The notes under the pieces are model-generated. The model did no database searches. It worked only from the letters and a program-made list of their open reading frames with translations, and was not told the origin of the DNA. The translations under genes and the position numbers were made by a program. DNA of 64,000 bases from an uncultured Hyphomicrobiales bacterium (lineage in GTDB: Bacteria > Pseudomonadota > Alphaproteobacteria > Rhizobiales > Ancalomicrobiaceae). Shown piece by piece: positions 43,582-54,090 of this stretch. The stretch spans positions 1-64,000 of the forward strand of contig CAIYYN010000030.1 of the NCBI GenBank assembly GCA_903930435.1, in the 5' to 3' direction. Each line of letters opens with the position of its first letter. The first letter of the stretch is position 1.

Positions 43582-45348
43582 ATGCCGCTGTTCGCCACTT
43601 ACCTCAGGGCCATTGGCCTGCTCAAGCCGAAATGGCGATTGACCTGCCTTCTCGTGATTTCCGGCATCCTGTTGGCGTTTCTCCAGTTTGCGGAACCCTT
43701 GTTGTTCGGGCGCGTCATCGATGCCTTGACGCGTGAACAAGACGCCTTGCCGTGGGTCGGCTTGTGGGCTGCCTTCGGCTTTATATCAGTGGCGGCCAAT
43801 ATCGTGATCGCGCTACAGGCAGATCGCCTGTCACACCGCCGTCGTCTGGACGTCATGGCGCAGTTTTTTGATCATGTCATCGCCTTGCCAGCGGAGTTTC
43901 ACGTGCGACCGGCAACGGGCCTGATCGGCATCATGTTGTCCGGCGGGGATGCCTTCTTCCAGTTCTGGCTCGGCTTGTTCCGCGAGGATATCATAGCACT
44001 GACTGTGCTGGCTGTGCTGCTGCCGACCGCACTTCTGTTGAACTGGCAGATGGGCTTGCTGCTCCTCGTGCTGATGCTGGTCTATCTGGGCCTGGCCCTT
44101 TACGTGGTGACACAGACGACCGTCGGTCAGGCGAGGGCTTCATCGCTCCATACGGCCCTCGCCGCTCGGGCCGGTGATGTCTTTGGCAATGTGGGCGTCG
44201 TACAAAGCTTCAATCGACTGAAGGAAGAGGGCAAAGCCTTTGGCGAGATTATCGACAAGGTCATTGCGGCGCAGTTTCCGGTCCTGACCTGGTGGTCGGT
44301 CACGACCGTCCTGACGCGCGGAGCAGCCACCGTGACAATGGTGTCGCTCTTTGCTCTCGGCAGCGTACTGCACGCGAGCGGCAAGATCACGGTCGGCGAA
44401 ATCGTTGTATACATTGGATTTTCGGGGCTCCTGATCGCGCGGCTTGATCAATTGGCTCAATCAATGGCGCGCCTTGTGCTGAGTGCTGCCAAGCTCAGCC
44501 AGTTCTTCGAGGTGCTCGATGTTCAATCGGCGCTGCCCGAAGTGCCGGATGCGCCGGACCTCGTCGTAAGCCGTGGCGAGGTGAGCTTTGAGGCAGTCTC
44601 CTATCGCTATCCCGGATCGAAGGCCGGTGTTTCAGACATCTCCTTCCATGCTCGCCCCGGCCAAACCATTGCGCTCGTCGGCACAACCGGGTCTGGCAAG
44701 ACCACGACCCTCGCCCTCCTGCAACGGGCCCGCGCCCCGTCAAGCGGGCGTATCCTCATTGATGGGCAGGATATAGCGGATGTGAGCCTTGAGTCGGTGC
44801 GCCGGGCCATCGGCGTTGTCTTTCAGGATGCCGGTCTCTTCAATCGCCCGATCCGGGAAAATATCGCGATCGGTCGCCCGGATGCGTCACTGGAAGCGAT
44901 CCGGGCAGCGGCGGCGCTTGCTGAGGCCGATGCGTTTATTTCTGAACGCGTCGATGGTTACGACGGACTGACCGGCGAGCGTGGCGGCAACTTGTCGGGC
45001 GGCGAACGTCAGCGGCTCGCAATCGCGCGCGCCATCCTCAAAGATGCACCGATCCTGATCCTGGACGAAGCCACGTCTTCGCTCGACACCGAGACCGAGG
45101 CCAAGGTCAAGCGTGCGCTGACGCATCTGTCGCGTGGCCGCACGACCTTTGTCATCGCGCACCGCCTGTCAACTGTGACACGTGCCAACCAGATCCTGGT
45201 CCTGGATCACGGCCAGATTGTAGAACGCGGCACGTTTGATGAGCTTGTGGCCCTGCAAGGTCGGTTCGCTGCGCTGCTGGCCGCCGGGGATTTCGTGGCC
45301 GAAGAGAATGGCGGAGCAACGGAAAACAGCAACATCAGTTCTGGCTAA
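43582..45348 (+). CDS. ndvA: ABC transporter, NdvA-type cyclic beta-1,2-glucan exporter (permease-ATPase)
   Basis: A half-transporter with six membrane helices (residues about 20-290) fused to an ATPase. Walker A is GTTGSGKTT (about 367), the Q-loop VVFQDAGLF, the signature LSGGERQRLAIARA (about 471), Walker B PILILDEATSSLD (about 488) and the H-loop IAHRLST. The start MPLFATYLRAIGLL and QFAEPLLFGRVIDAL are typical of NdvA/ChvA, and ATG 43582 gives 588 residues, the NdvA length. It would export cyclic glucan to the periplasm. No ndvB-type glucan synthase is in the window, so the substrate is inferred from the family. Confidence 0.88.
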   Translation: MPLFATYLRAIGLLKPKWRLTCLLVISGILLAFLQFAEPLLFGRVIDALTREQDALPWVGLWAAFGFISVAANIVIALQADRLSHRRRLDVMAQFFDHVIALPAEFHVRPATGLIGIMLSGGDAFFQFWLGLFREDIIALTVLAVLLPTALLLNWQMGLLLLVLMLVYLGLALYVVTQTTVGQARASSLHTALAARAGDVFGNVGVVQSFNRLKEEGKAFGEIIDKVIAAQFPVLTWWSVTTVLTRGAATVTMVSLFALGSVLHASGKITVGEIVVYIGFSGLLIARLDQLAQSMARLVLSAAKLSQFFEVLDVQSALPEVPDAPDLVVSRGEVSFEAVSYRYPGSKAGVSDISFHARPGQTIALVGTTGSGKTTTLALLQRARAPSSGRILIDGQDIADVSLESVRRAIGVVFQDAGLFNRPIRENIAIGRPDASLEAIRAAAALAEADAFISERVDGYDGLTGERGGNLSGGERQRLAIARAILKDAPILILDEATSSLDTETEAKVKRALTHLSRGRTTFVIAHRLSTVTRANQILVLDHGQIVERGTFDELVALQGRFAALLAAGDFVAEENGGATENSNISSG

Positions 45349-45369
45349 ACGATTTATTTCTGCCTGCCA

Positions 45370-45400
45370 CTTGCTCCTCTACCCCTCCGCTCCCCATTTA
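45370..45400 (+). promoter_or_regulatory. RpoH (sigma-32)-like promoter of groESL
   Basis: CTTGCTC (45370-45376) and CCCCATTTA (45392-45400) are separated by 15 bases and match the heat-shock consensus CTTGAAA / CCCCATnT closely in the -10 box. Transcription would start just before the CIRCE operator. Confidence 0.7.
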
Positions 45401-45410
45401 CAGGGTACTC

Positions 45411-45437
45411 CTAGCACTCTCCTCATAAGAGTGCTAA
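45411..45437 (+). promoter_or_regulatory. CIRCE operator (HrcA site)
   Basis: CTAGCACTC, nine bases, GAGTGCTAA: the CIRCE consensus TTAGCACTC-N9-GAGTGCTAA with a single change at the first base. HrcA binding here would repress groESL at normal temperature, in addition to RpoH activation from the promoter just upstream. Confidence 0.95.
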
Positions 45438-45538
45438 CACCTGCCGGACGCTCGGCACCTAGCTCTGGACCGATCTCCGGTGCGTGAAGTTCGGCCTGGC
45501 ACCTGCAAAACAACAGAACGACAAAAAGGATCTCGACC

Positions 45539-47537
<1,999 letters not shown>

Positions 47538-48174
47538 TCGAGGATACCATGTGACACTTGGGTCCCAGGCCCCAAGCGTCGCGAAATTCGGCGCGGGCCT
47601 GAGACGATCCACCCGGAGTCCAACTCCAGGCGATCGTTTCAGTTCCGCTACGACATCTCTCACGAACCGATTGGGTCTCGAGAATTCAACTTATCGAGTA
47701 CAAGAATTTTTTTACATCCAAAAGCAGCATCGAGCACCCTGCGAGGTTGCCGGCACCATTGCATAGATACGTCGATAATTTTTTTCGAAACCGGATTATC
47801 GAAATTCCCCCGCTCCAGCTATCGTAACTTGAATACGAGCTGCAGCCGCCGGCCTTCATGCAAATGATGCTCACTTATATGTCATCACACGGTAAACATG
47901 TTCTGCTTACTGTGACCGATTTGCTTATCGGTCATTTGCGTTGATACTTATCGCTGAACATATGTCATTTCTAAGCCAACTCAATTCCAAACAATTATAA
48001 ATTTCCATAAATTTTCATTATGCAAACTGCATTGACCCCTGACAAACAGTGATAAAAAGTGGGTAACTTGCATTTATTGTGCGTTAACGATTGGCCAGAT
48101 CGACGTGAATCACGCATAGTGTGTTTGTGACTTTGCACCCCGCTCGCGTCCACGACCCCAAACGGGCCGATATT
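47538..48174 (+). other. Long AT-rich intergenic region, groEL / tipF-like
   Basis: These 637 bases hold no convincing gene. Near groEL there is a weak stem CTTGGG...CCCAAG (47557-47576) and a small stem followed by a T-run (TCTCGA...TCGAG, then TTTTTTT near 47706-47712), either of which could end the groESL transcript. From 47700 to 48110 the sequence is much richer in A+T than the coding DNA. GTTAACGATT at 48083-48092 matches the motif upstream of cheZ-1. The promoter of the tipF-like gene should be in the last 150 bases. Confidence 0.4.
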
Positions 48175-49734
48175 ATGAGCCGATTCGCCGATCTGTTTGT
48201 TGCCCTCTGTATCGTCGCTGTTTCCGCGTCGATCGGTATTATACTGTATTATCAGATGAATCTGACGCCGATGACGACGGTGGCAGTGATGATCGTGCTT
48301 GCGGCAATGCTGCTGTTCGTGAATCTTCGGTCTCTGAGGATGCACGACCGCGTGGCATTGAACGAATCAATCGAGACCATGACTCGTCGCATCAATCAGG
48401 TGGCCGGCGAATTTGACAGCATCGAGCGGCGGCTCTCCGCGCTGGAAACCAATGGCCCACGTCGGGTTCGCCAGGAAATGGAGCCGATCGTAGCAGAGGT
48501 CGAAGTCATCGGTGCGTTGATTCGACAAGTCGTTGAGACCGTCGCCGATCTCGAGCAGCAGATTGGTCCGCAGACTCGCGCACGCCCCCCCGTGCCCGCA
48601 ACCTCTGAAATTTTGGATACAGTTCACGCATCCGCACATGGTCACGATCCTGCCGAAGCCGTCACGAGCGGACCGCTGTTGCCAAAGCGGTTTGCTGCCT
48701 TGGGTGAAGCTGGTTTTCTCAATCTTGTTCGTGGGGCAATTGAAAACAGCCGTGTTGATGTGCATCTCCAGCCGGTCGTCACGCTGCCCCAGCGCAAGAT
48801 CCGCTTTTATGAGACCCTGACCCGTCTTCGCACCGAAGATGGTGAGACGATCTATCCGCTCGATTATATTCCGATTGCCGAGAAGTCGGGGCTCATGGCA
48901 GCGCTCGATAACCAGATCCTGCTGCATACGATGCAGATCCTGCGCCGCTTGACGCAAAGGACAAAGGATGTTGGCATCTTTTGCAACATCTCGGCGGTCA
49001 GTCTCGGTGATGGACGTTTTTTCAGCGATTTCTTGAATTTCCTGGAGTCGAACAAGGAGGTCGCCAATGACCTTGTGTTTGAATTCTCGCAAGCTTCACT
49101 GAAAACACTGGGTCCTATGGAGTTTGAAGGGCTCCGGGCGATCCAGGGGCTCGGCTTCAAGTTTTCAATCGACCGTATCCAGGACATGCGCTCCAGCTTC
49201 CAGTTCCTCGCCGAACGCGGATTCCGTTACGCAAAAATCTCGGTTGAACGACTGCTGAACGGCGGGGAAGCGCTGTCAACCGACATCCATGCGGCTGACC
49301 TGTCGAGCTATTTTGCCCGGTTCGGCATTGAGTTGATCGCCGATCACATCGAAACCGAGACACAAGTTGTCGATGTTCTTGATTTCGCTGTGAAATATGG
49401 TCAAGGATTCCTGTTTTCACCACCACGCCCAGTGAAGTCGGAGATTATCGCTGCGAACTCTGACGCAGCCGCCGGTAACACGTCGGTCAAGTCCAGCCCC
49501 TCAAACGAGGTGAAGGAAGCGATGGCAAAATTGGGCCTGGGGCCGTCGACCAAACCGACCCAGGCACCCGCTTCACGGGTCGCATTGAGCGGAATAGCCG
49601 TCCAATCGAGCCAGCCACGTCGCGGAGTCGCGCCACCGCCGCCAACGCCGCAGCAGGTCGCAAGCACGACTGCCGCTGACACGACAGGTCGTTCTCAGAA
49701 AGCTCGCCAGATCGGTCCTGCCCAAACACGATAG
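48175..49734 (+). CDS. TipF-like protein: two membrane helices, coiled coil, degenerate EAL domain
   Basis: Residues 7-27 and 33-50 are membrane helices, about 60-130 a coiled coil, 180-425 an EAL-fold domain and 430-519 a Pro/Ser/Ala-rich tail. The EAL site is degenerate: FYETLTRLR where active enzymes have YEALxRW, FEFSQAS in place of EITE, and FSIDRIQD in place of DDFGTG, so it should not cleave c-di-GMP but may bind it. The same order of parts is found in Caulobacter TipF, a c-di-GMP receptor that positions the flagellum. The convergent cheZ and the cheY beyond it support a motility role. ATG 48175 is preferred over GTG 48121. Confidence 0.82.
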   Translation: MSRFADLFVALCIVAVSASIGIILYYQMNLTPMTTVAVMIVLAAMLLFVNLRSLRMHDRVALNESIETMTRRINQVAGEFDSIERRLSALETNGPRRVRQEMEPIVAEVEVIGALIRQVVETVADLEQQIGPQTRARPPVPATSEILDTVHASAHGHDPAEAVTSGPLLPKRFAALGEAGFLNLVRGAIENSRVDVHLQPVVTLPQRKIRFYETLTRLRTEDGETIYPLDYIPIAEKSGLMAALDNQILLHTMQILRRLTQRTKDVGIFCNISAVSLGDGRFFSDFLNFLESNKEVANDLVFEFSQASLKTLGPMEFEGLRAIQGLGFKFSIDRIQDMRSSFQFLAERGFRYAKISVERLLNGGEALSTDIHAADLSSYFARFGIELIADHIETETQVVDVLDFAVKYGQGFLFSPPRPVKSEIIAANSDAAAGNTSVKSSPSNEVKEAMAKLGLGPSTKPTQAPASRVALSGIAVQSSQPRRGVAPPPPTPQQVASTTAADTTGRSQKARQIGPAQTR

Positions 49735-49852
49735 GCGGGTGCCGAAACAAGGTGCTGATTTGGGGATTGGTTTTGAATTCGGTCTTCTGACCGCAAAACA
49801 TCGACAGCCTCGGTAAAGACGTACGTCAGACCGAAATTCTGCCGAATGAGAA

Positions 49853-50533
49853 TCAGGCGAACAAGGCGTCGATATCGTCCTGGTTCGATGATACCGAGAA
49901 GAAATCATCGACGTCATCTTGGCTGACACCGTGGCCCTTCATCTGTGGTCCGTGCAGAATTTGCTCGCGATTCCGGCGTTCCTCGTCGGTTTCATTGTCA
50001 GATATCGGCATGGCGTCGGCGTCTGACGTGAGCTTTTCGGCAAGCGTCGTAATCCGCTTCTCGATCCACGAAAGTGTCTTCACAACCTTGCGCAGTCTCT
50101 GACCGGTCAAGTCCTGGAACGTACAAGCCTCGAAGATCGCGATCATTTTCTCATCGACCAGGGCTTTATAGGCAGCCGGATCGCTGTCGTCAGCCGACAT
50201 GATCACTTCAGCTGCTTCCATGATCTCGTGTGTCGCTTCTTCCGTCGCTTCAATCACGACATCGAGTTCGCGCCCGGCTTCAGGTATCCGCTCAAAACGC
50301 ATCTGATCAGGGCGAAGTTCATAGATCTCGCGACGAAGCGACGAGATTTCAGACGTGATTGCGCAGAATTCACCATGCAAATCAACGTCAATATGACGCA
50401 CCGAATGATCGAGGGTTCTTGCCATTGTTTCAGCAAGTCCGACGATATCGTCGAGTTTGACGTTTGTGCGGCCTTTGCCCTGCAGAAACTCGACGATCAA
50501 TGATAGATTTTTGTGATCGTGGTCATTTCCCAC
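49853..50533 (-). CDS. cheZ: CheZ-type CheY-P phosphatase (paralogue 2)
   Basis: The CheZ helical domain has the catalytic pair D141 and Q145 in TFQDLTGQR, almost the same numbering as E. coli (D143, Q147), and ends with two acidic CheY-binding motifs, SQDDVDDFF and NQDDIDALFA. The start is the GTG at 50533: AAGGAGG stands six bases upstream, while ATGs at 50611-50593 have no ribosome site. This gives 226 residues. cheY lies just upstream on the same strand (92-base gap), so the phosphatase is probably made together with its target. Confidence 0.88.
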   Translation of the reverse strand: MGNDHDHKNLSLIVEFLQGKGRTNVKLDDIVGLAETMARTLDHSVRHIDVDLHGEFCAITSEISSLRREIYELRPDQMRFERIPEAGRELDVVIEATEEATHEIMEAAEVIMSADDSDPAAYKALVDEKMIAIFEACTFQDLTGQRLRKVVKTLSWIEKRITTLAEKLTSDADAMPISDNETDEERRNREQILHGPQMKGHGVSQDDVDDFFSVSSNQDDIDALFA

Positions 50534-50625
50534 AGTCTGCCTCCTTGAAATTTCCGCGCGCCGCAGCGCTGCGACGGGGCTGTCCCGTCGCATATGCATG
50601 TCGGATCTCATTGGGAAAGGGATGA

Positions 50626-51009
50626 TCAGTCGCCGAAGACGGACTCGATCTTGCCCTTCAACGTCTGTGCATTGAATGGCTTGACGATGTAATTGTTCAC
50701 GCCAGCCTTCTTTGCGGCAATGACGTTTTCCGTCTTGGATTCTGCCGTCACCATGATGAATGGTGTCTTGTTGAGGCCAGAATCGGCACGAACATGCTTG
50801 AGCAGTTCGTAGCCCGTCATTGGCTCCATGTTCCAGTCCGAGATGACGAGGCCATACTTGCGCTCTTTCATCTTGCCCAGTGCTTCGGTGCCGTCAGATG
50901 CCTCATCGACATCGTCAAAACCGAGCTGCTTCAAAAGGTTCCTGATAATCCGGATCATGGTCTTGTAGTCGTCGACCACCAGGATCGGCATGTTAAGATC
51001 CAGCGCCAT
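50626..51009 (-). CDS. cheY: Chemotaxis response regulator CheY
   Basis: A single receiver domain of 127 residues. Acidic residues are in VVDDYKTM (positions 13-14), the phospho-acceptor is D58 in ISDWNM, the conserved Thr is in MVTAES and Lys in YIVKPF. WNMEPMTGYELLKHVR is typical of CheY that controls flagellar switching. The ATG at 51009 follows GGAG at seven bases; the frame is open eight codons further. cheZ-2 follows, and a TipF-like gene is convergent, marking a small motility locus. No receptor or cheA is in the window. Confidence 0.93.
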   Translation of the reverse strand: MALDLNMPILVVDDYKTMIRIIRNLLKQLGFDDVDEASDGTEALGKMKERKYGLVISDWNMEPMTGYELLKHVRADSGLNKTPFIMVTAESKTENVIAAKKAGVNNYIVKPFNAQTLKGKIESVFGD

Positions 51010-51320
51010 CTGTTTCTCCAACTCTAAGCGCAACGGTCCCCGGATTGCGCTTCTACAACTCTGTTCGAAGGTGGAAGGTCAGCTGCACGTCACAGCCTCT
51101 CCCCCTGCCCGACAATCAATCTACACATAAGCTTCAGAAAATTTCGTTAATTTTGGAACGATTGTTGGCATGTCTAACGATCGACTTGAAAAATTTTCGC
51201 GCCCTTAGACGAATCGACCGATAGCAGATCCCATATTGCCACTTGCTGGAGTGGCTTGGCATGCTTACCGTTATCTCCTGAACCTTTGATTAACTATGAT
51301 GAGAAGGCACGCTAGATCAG
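51010..51320. other. Divergent intergenic region, cheY / maoC
   Basis: These 311 bases separate cheY (minus) from maoC (plus). The middle (about 51130-51210) is AT-rich and holds TTAA-containing sequence (TTCGTTAATTTTGG, TCTAACGATC), possible promoter or regulator sites for cheY. No RNA gene or clear terminator is seen. Confidence 0.35.
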
Positions 51321-51761
51321 ATGATGAATACGTATTTCTTTGAGGATCTGTCGTTGGGCATGCATGAAACCCTGATGAAGACCGTCATGGAATCCGATGT
51401 TGTCGGGTTTGCGCAATTATCGGGCGACGAAAATCCCATTCACCTGTCGGATGTCTATGCGTCAAAAACGCGGTTTGGCCAACGGATTGCGCACGGACTC
51501 TACACCGCAAGCCTGATCTCGGCTGTCCTGGGTACGCGTTTACCGGGTCCTGGAGCCGTTTATCTTTCGCAATCATTGAATTTCAAGGCTGCGGTCAAGA
51601 TCGGCGACGTCGTCGTGGTCAAGGTTTCGGTGACTGAACTGACCGAGAAGGGGCGCCGGTGCCGACTTTATTGTGAGGCGCTGGTGGATGGACAGGTTGT
51701 TCTGGATGGGGAAGCCATTGTCATGGTGCCCGGTCGCCCAAAGGGCTCGGCAGAGACTTGA
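51321..51761 (+). CDS. MaoC family (R)-specific enoyl-CoA hydratase
   Basis: A 146-residue hotdog-fold hydratase that adds water to trans-2-enoyl-CoA, giving (R)-3-hydroxyacyl-CoA. The hydratase-2 motif is FAQLSGDENPIHLSDVYA with catalytic D36 and H41, followed by AHGLYTASLISAVLGTRLPGPGAVYL. Size and sequence resemble PhaJ, which supplies polyhydroxyalkanoate synthesis from fatty acids, but no pha gene is in the window. Two adjacent ATGs (51321, 51324) are possible starts. ribF follows after 103 bases. Confidence 0.92.
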   Translation: MMNTYFFEDLSLGMHETLMKTVMESDVVGFAQLSGDENPIHLSDVYASKTRFGQRIAHGLYTASLISAVLGTRLPGPGAVYLSQSLNFKAAVKIGDVVVVKVSVTELTEKGRRCRLYCEALVDGQVVLDGEAIVMVPGRPKGSAET

Positions 51762-51864
51762 TCGCGCCTCTGCCCAGATATTGGCTGCCATGCGCTTGAC
51801 CTGAAAGCCCAGCCGGGGCAGGGTCCGGCATCCTCGCAAAAGCGCAAATCGAGACGATAGTCCC

Positions 51865-52902
51865 GTGTCCACTCTTGATGCCAAGCCACTGTTTGAACAG
51901 CCAATCATTGATCGACTGGATGCCCTGCCCGACGGCTTGAAGGGTGGCGTCGTCGCGATTGGCAATTTCGATGGCGTGCATCGTGGTCATCAGGCCGTGC
52001 TGCTTGCGGCAATCCAGATGGCAGACACACTCTCGACCGCTGACCGTCGGACCCCGGTTCTGGCCATGACGTTCGAGCCGCATCCGCGCAGCTATTTCCA
52101 ACCGAGCGCTCACCTCTTCAGGCTCACACCGCCCGATGTGAAGGCTCGGATCATGACGACGCTTGGCGTCGACGCCGTCATCGTGCTGCCGTTTGATGGA
52201 GAACTCGCCTCGGTTTCTGCCGATGACTTCGTCGCAAGGTTCCTTGTCGAGCAGATGCAGATCAGTGGCGCGACGGTCGGCTGGGATTTTCACTTTGGCC
52301 ACAAGCGGCAAGGCTCGCCCGAATTCCTGACCGAGGCCGGGCACAGGTTTGGCTTTGACGTGAAAGTCGAGCCGCATTTCGACGACGAGAGTGGCTTGCC
52401 GATTTCGTCGAGCCGCATCCGCGATGCATTGGCGGACGGCGATCTGGCGCTCGCCAACGGTTTGCTCGGCTATCACTGGTATGTGGAAGGCCCCATCGTT
52501 GACGGCGACAAGCGCGGTCGGACATTGAATTTCCCCACCGCCAATATGAAGTTGGGGCCAGATTGCCGCCTGAAACAGGGCGTTTACGCTGTGACCTTCA
52601 CCGTGGACGGCGTCACGCACATGGGTGCCGCAAACTATGGTCGCCGGCCGCAGTTTGACAATGGAGCACCTGTTCTTGAAACCTATGTGCTCGACTTCTC
52701 TGGCGATCTCTACGGCAAGACGGTGCGCGTCGGCTTTGTCAGCTATCTCCGACCAGAGTTAAAGTTCGACACGCTCGATGGCCTTCTGGCGCAAATGTCC
52801 CGCGATTGCGAAGAGGCACGTGCCATTCTCTCGTCCGTTGACCCAGGTTCAGCGCTCGATCGCGACCTGAATTCATCTGTCGCTCCGGACGTGACCGAAT
52901 GA
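51865..52902 (+). CDS. ribF: Bifunctional riboflavin kinase / FAD synthetase
   Basis: RibF converts riboflavin to FMN and FMN to FAD. The N-terminal FAD synthetase domain has the nucleotidyltransferase motif IGNFDGVHRGH (residues 32-42) and ISSSRIRDAL (about 181). The C-terminal flavokinase domain has GDKRGRTLNFPTANM (about 214) with the PTAN motif, and VYAVTFTVDG and AANYGRRPQF. Length 345 is slightly long owing to a C-terminal tail. The start is GTG. The stop overlaps the following EamA gene by ATGA. Confidence 0.95.
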   Translation: MSTLDAKPLFEQPIIDRLDALPDGLKGGVVAIGNFDGVHRGHQAVLLAAIQMADTLSTADRRTPVLAMTFEPHPRSYFQPSAHLFRLTPPDVKARIMTTLGVDAVIVLPFDGELASVSADDFVARFLVEQMQISGATVGWDFHFGHKRQGSPEFLTEAGHRFGFDVKVEPHFDDESGLPISSSRIRDALADGDLALANGLLGYHWYVEGPIVDGDKRGRTLNFPTANMKLGPDCRLKQGVYAVTFTVDGVTHMGAANYGRRPQFDNGAPVLETYVLDFSGDLYGKTVRVGFVSYLRPELKFDTLDGLLAQMSRDCEEARAILSSVDPGSALDRDLNSSVAPDVTE

Positions 52903-53828
52903 GCGCTTCCGGATCGGGCCGCATTGAAGGCGAAGTCGTGCTCGGCCTGGGCATGATGGTCGCGGGATTGCTCATCGTTCCATCACTTGACGCCCTTGCC
53001 AAGCTGCTTGCATTACATCTCCCCCCGCTTGAAGTCGCGCTCATGCGGTTCGTCGTTCAAACAGCAATGGTGGCTGCCTTTGCCTTGATCAGCGGTCGGT
53101 CGGGCGAGTTGTGGACGCCAAATATGGTTGGACAGTTGATACGCGGCGCAGCGCTCGCGGTAACGACTCTGCTGTTTTTCTGCGGCCTGTCGGTCATGCC
53201 GCTCGCCGACACGGTTGCGATCACCTTCATCGAGCCCATCTTGTTGACGGCGCTGTCCGCCCTGATCCTGCGGGAACACGTTGCCTTCCGTCGCTGGATT
53301 GCCTGTCTTGTTGGCCTCGTTGGTGCCTTGACGATCGTGCGCCCGAGCTTTGCGATTTTTGGGCTGAATGCCCTGTTTCCGCTTGGCGCCGCCTTCACGT
53401 TTGCCTGTTACCACCTGTTGACGCGCCATCTGGCCGGCAAGGCAACGCTGATTGGTGCGCAGTTCACGACGGGCATGGCCGGTATCTTCGTGCTAGGGCC
53501 GGTGCTGGTCTTCACCACTGAAACAGGCTTTGCCCATCAGATCGGTGTGATGCCGGGTCTGAATGATGTGCCCTATCTGATCGGCATGGGCCTTGTCTCA
53601 GTTGTCGCCCATTCGTTGATCCTGAAGGCCTATGATCGCGCGCCAGCCGCCGTTCTTGCGCCCTTCGGCTATCTGGAGATCGTCAGTGCGACGGCGCTGG
53701 GCTATTTGATCTTCGGCGATTTCCCGGGCTGGCCCACCTGGATCGGGGTTGGCCTGATCGTCGGGTCCGGCCTTTACACCGTCCTCCGCGAGCATCAGGA
53801 CATGCAGACCCTTGATTCAGCCGCCTGA
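52899..53828 (+). CDS. EamA family (DMT superfamily) transporter
   Basis: Ten predicted membrane helices in two EamA repeats. First repeat: LIVPSLDALAKLLALHLPPLEVALMRF and ALAVTTLLFFCGLSVMPLADTVAITFIEPI; second: FPLGAAFTFACYHLLTRHLAG and APAAVLAPFGYLEIVSATALGYLIFGDFP. Length 309 is normal. It overlaps ribF by four bases and is therefore coupled to it, though a flavin-related role is only a guess. Unrelated in close sequence to the EamA gene at 38.3 kb. Confidence 0.9.
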   Translation: MSASGSGRIEGEVVLGLGMMVAGLLIVPSLDALAKLLALHLPPLEVALMRFVVQTAMVAAFALISGRSGELWTPNMVGQLIRGAALAVTTLLFFCGLSVMPLADTVAITFIEPILLTALSALILREHVAFRRWIACLVGLVGALTIVRPSFAIFGLNALFPLGAAFTFACYHLLTRHLAGKATLIGAQFTTGMAGIFVLGPVLVFTTETGFAHQIGVMPGLNDVPYLIGMGLVSVVAHSLILKAYDRAPAAVLAPFGYLEIVSATALGYLIFGDFPGWPTWIGVGLIVGSGLYTVLREHQDMQTLDSAA

Positions 53829-54028
53829 CCGGCCTTTATGTCGGTGCAGGAACCTGATAGAAGCACCCCCATGTTGATCGACCTGTTCATGGATCGCCTT
53901 CTCGACATCGCCGCGATAGGGCGAATTAGCGGCCCCGCTTCCTGAGCGGCTTGGCGGATCAAGCGCTTGGGCAAGTCGGGGATATACCTGTGGCGCTCCG
54001 GTTCATTGGCTGCAACGCCTGTCACCAT
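53795..54028 (-). CDS. Possible small protein of unknown function
   Basis: A 77-residue frame begins at ATG 54028 with AAGGA four bases upstream (AAGGAAGAA-ATG) and overlaps the end of the EamA gene by 34 bases on the other strand. Composition is basic (RHRYIPDLPKRLIRQ, SRRRSMNRS). No family is recognised. It would be divergent from ileS. It is listed because of the good ribosome site and lack of any other gene in this 262-base gap. Confidence 0.25.
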   Translation of the reverse strand: MVTGVAANEPERHRYIPDLPKRLIRQAAQEAGPLIRPIAAMSRRRSMNRSINMGVLLSGSCTDIKAGQAAESRVCMS

Positions 54029-54090
54029 TTCTTCCTTTCTGACCGCACAGCCCCTTGTTGGCACCGCTGGTCAAGCCGAGATCAACCGTG

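Noticed and set aside
47686-47874. A 62-codon minus-strand frame in the groEL/tipF gap
   Set aside because: No ribosome site, no family similarity and unusual composition; probably chance in AT-rich DNA.
50534-50611. cheZ-2 starting at the upstream ATGs (50611, 50599, 50593)
   Set aside because: None has a ribosome site, whereas GTG 50533 has AAGGAGG six bases upstream and gives the family length.
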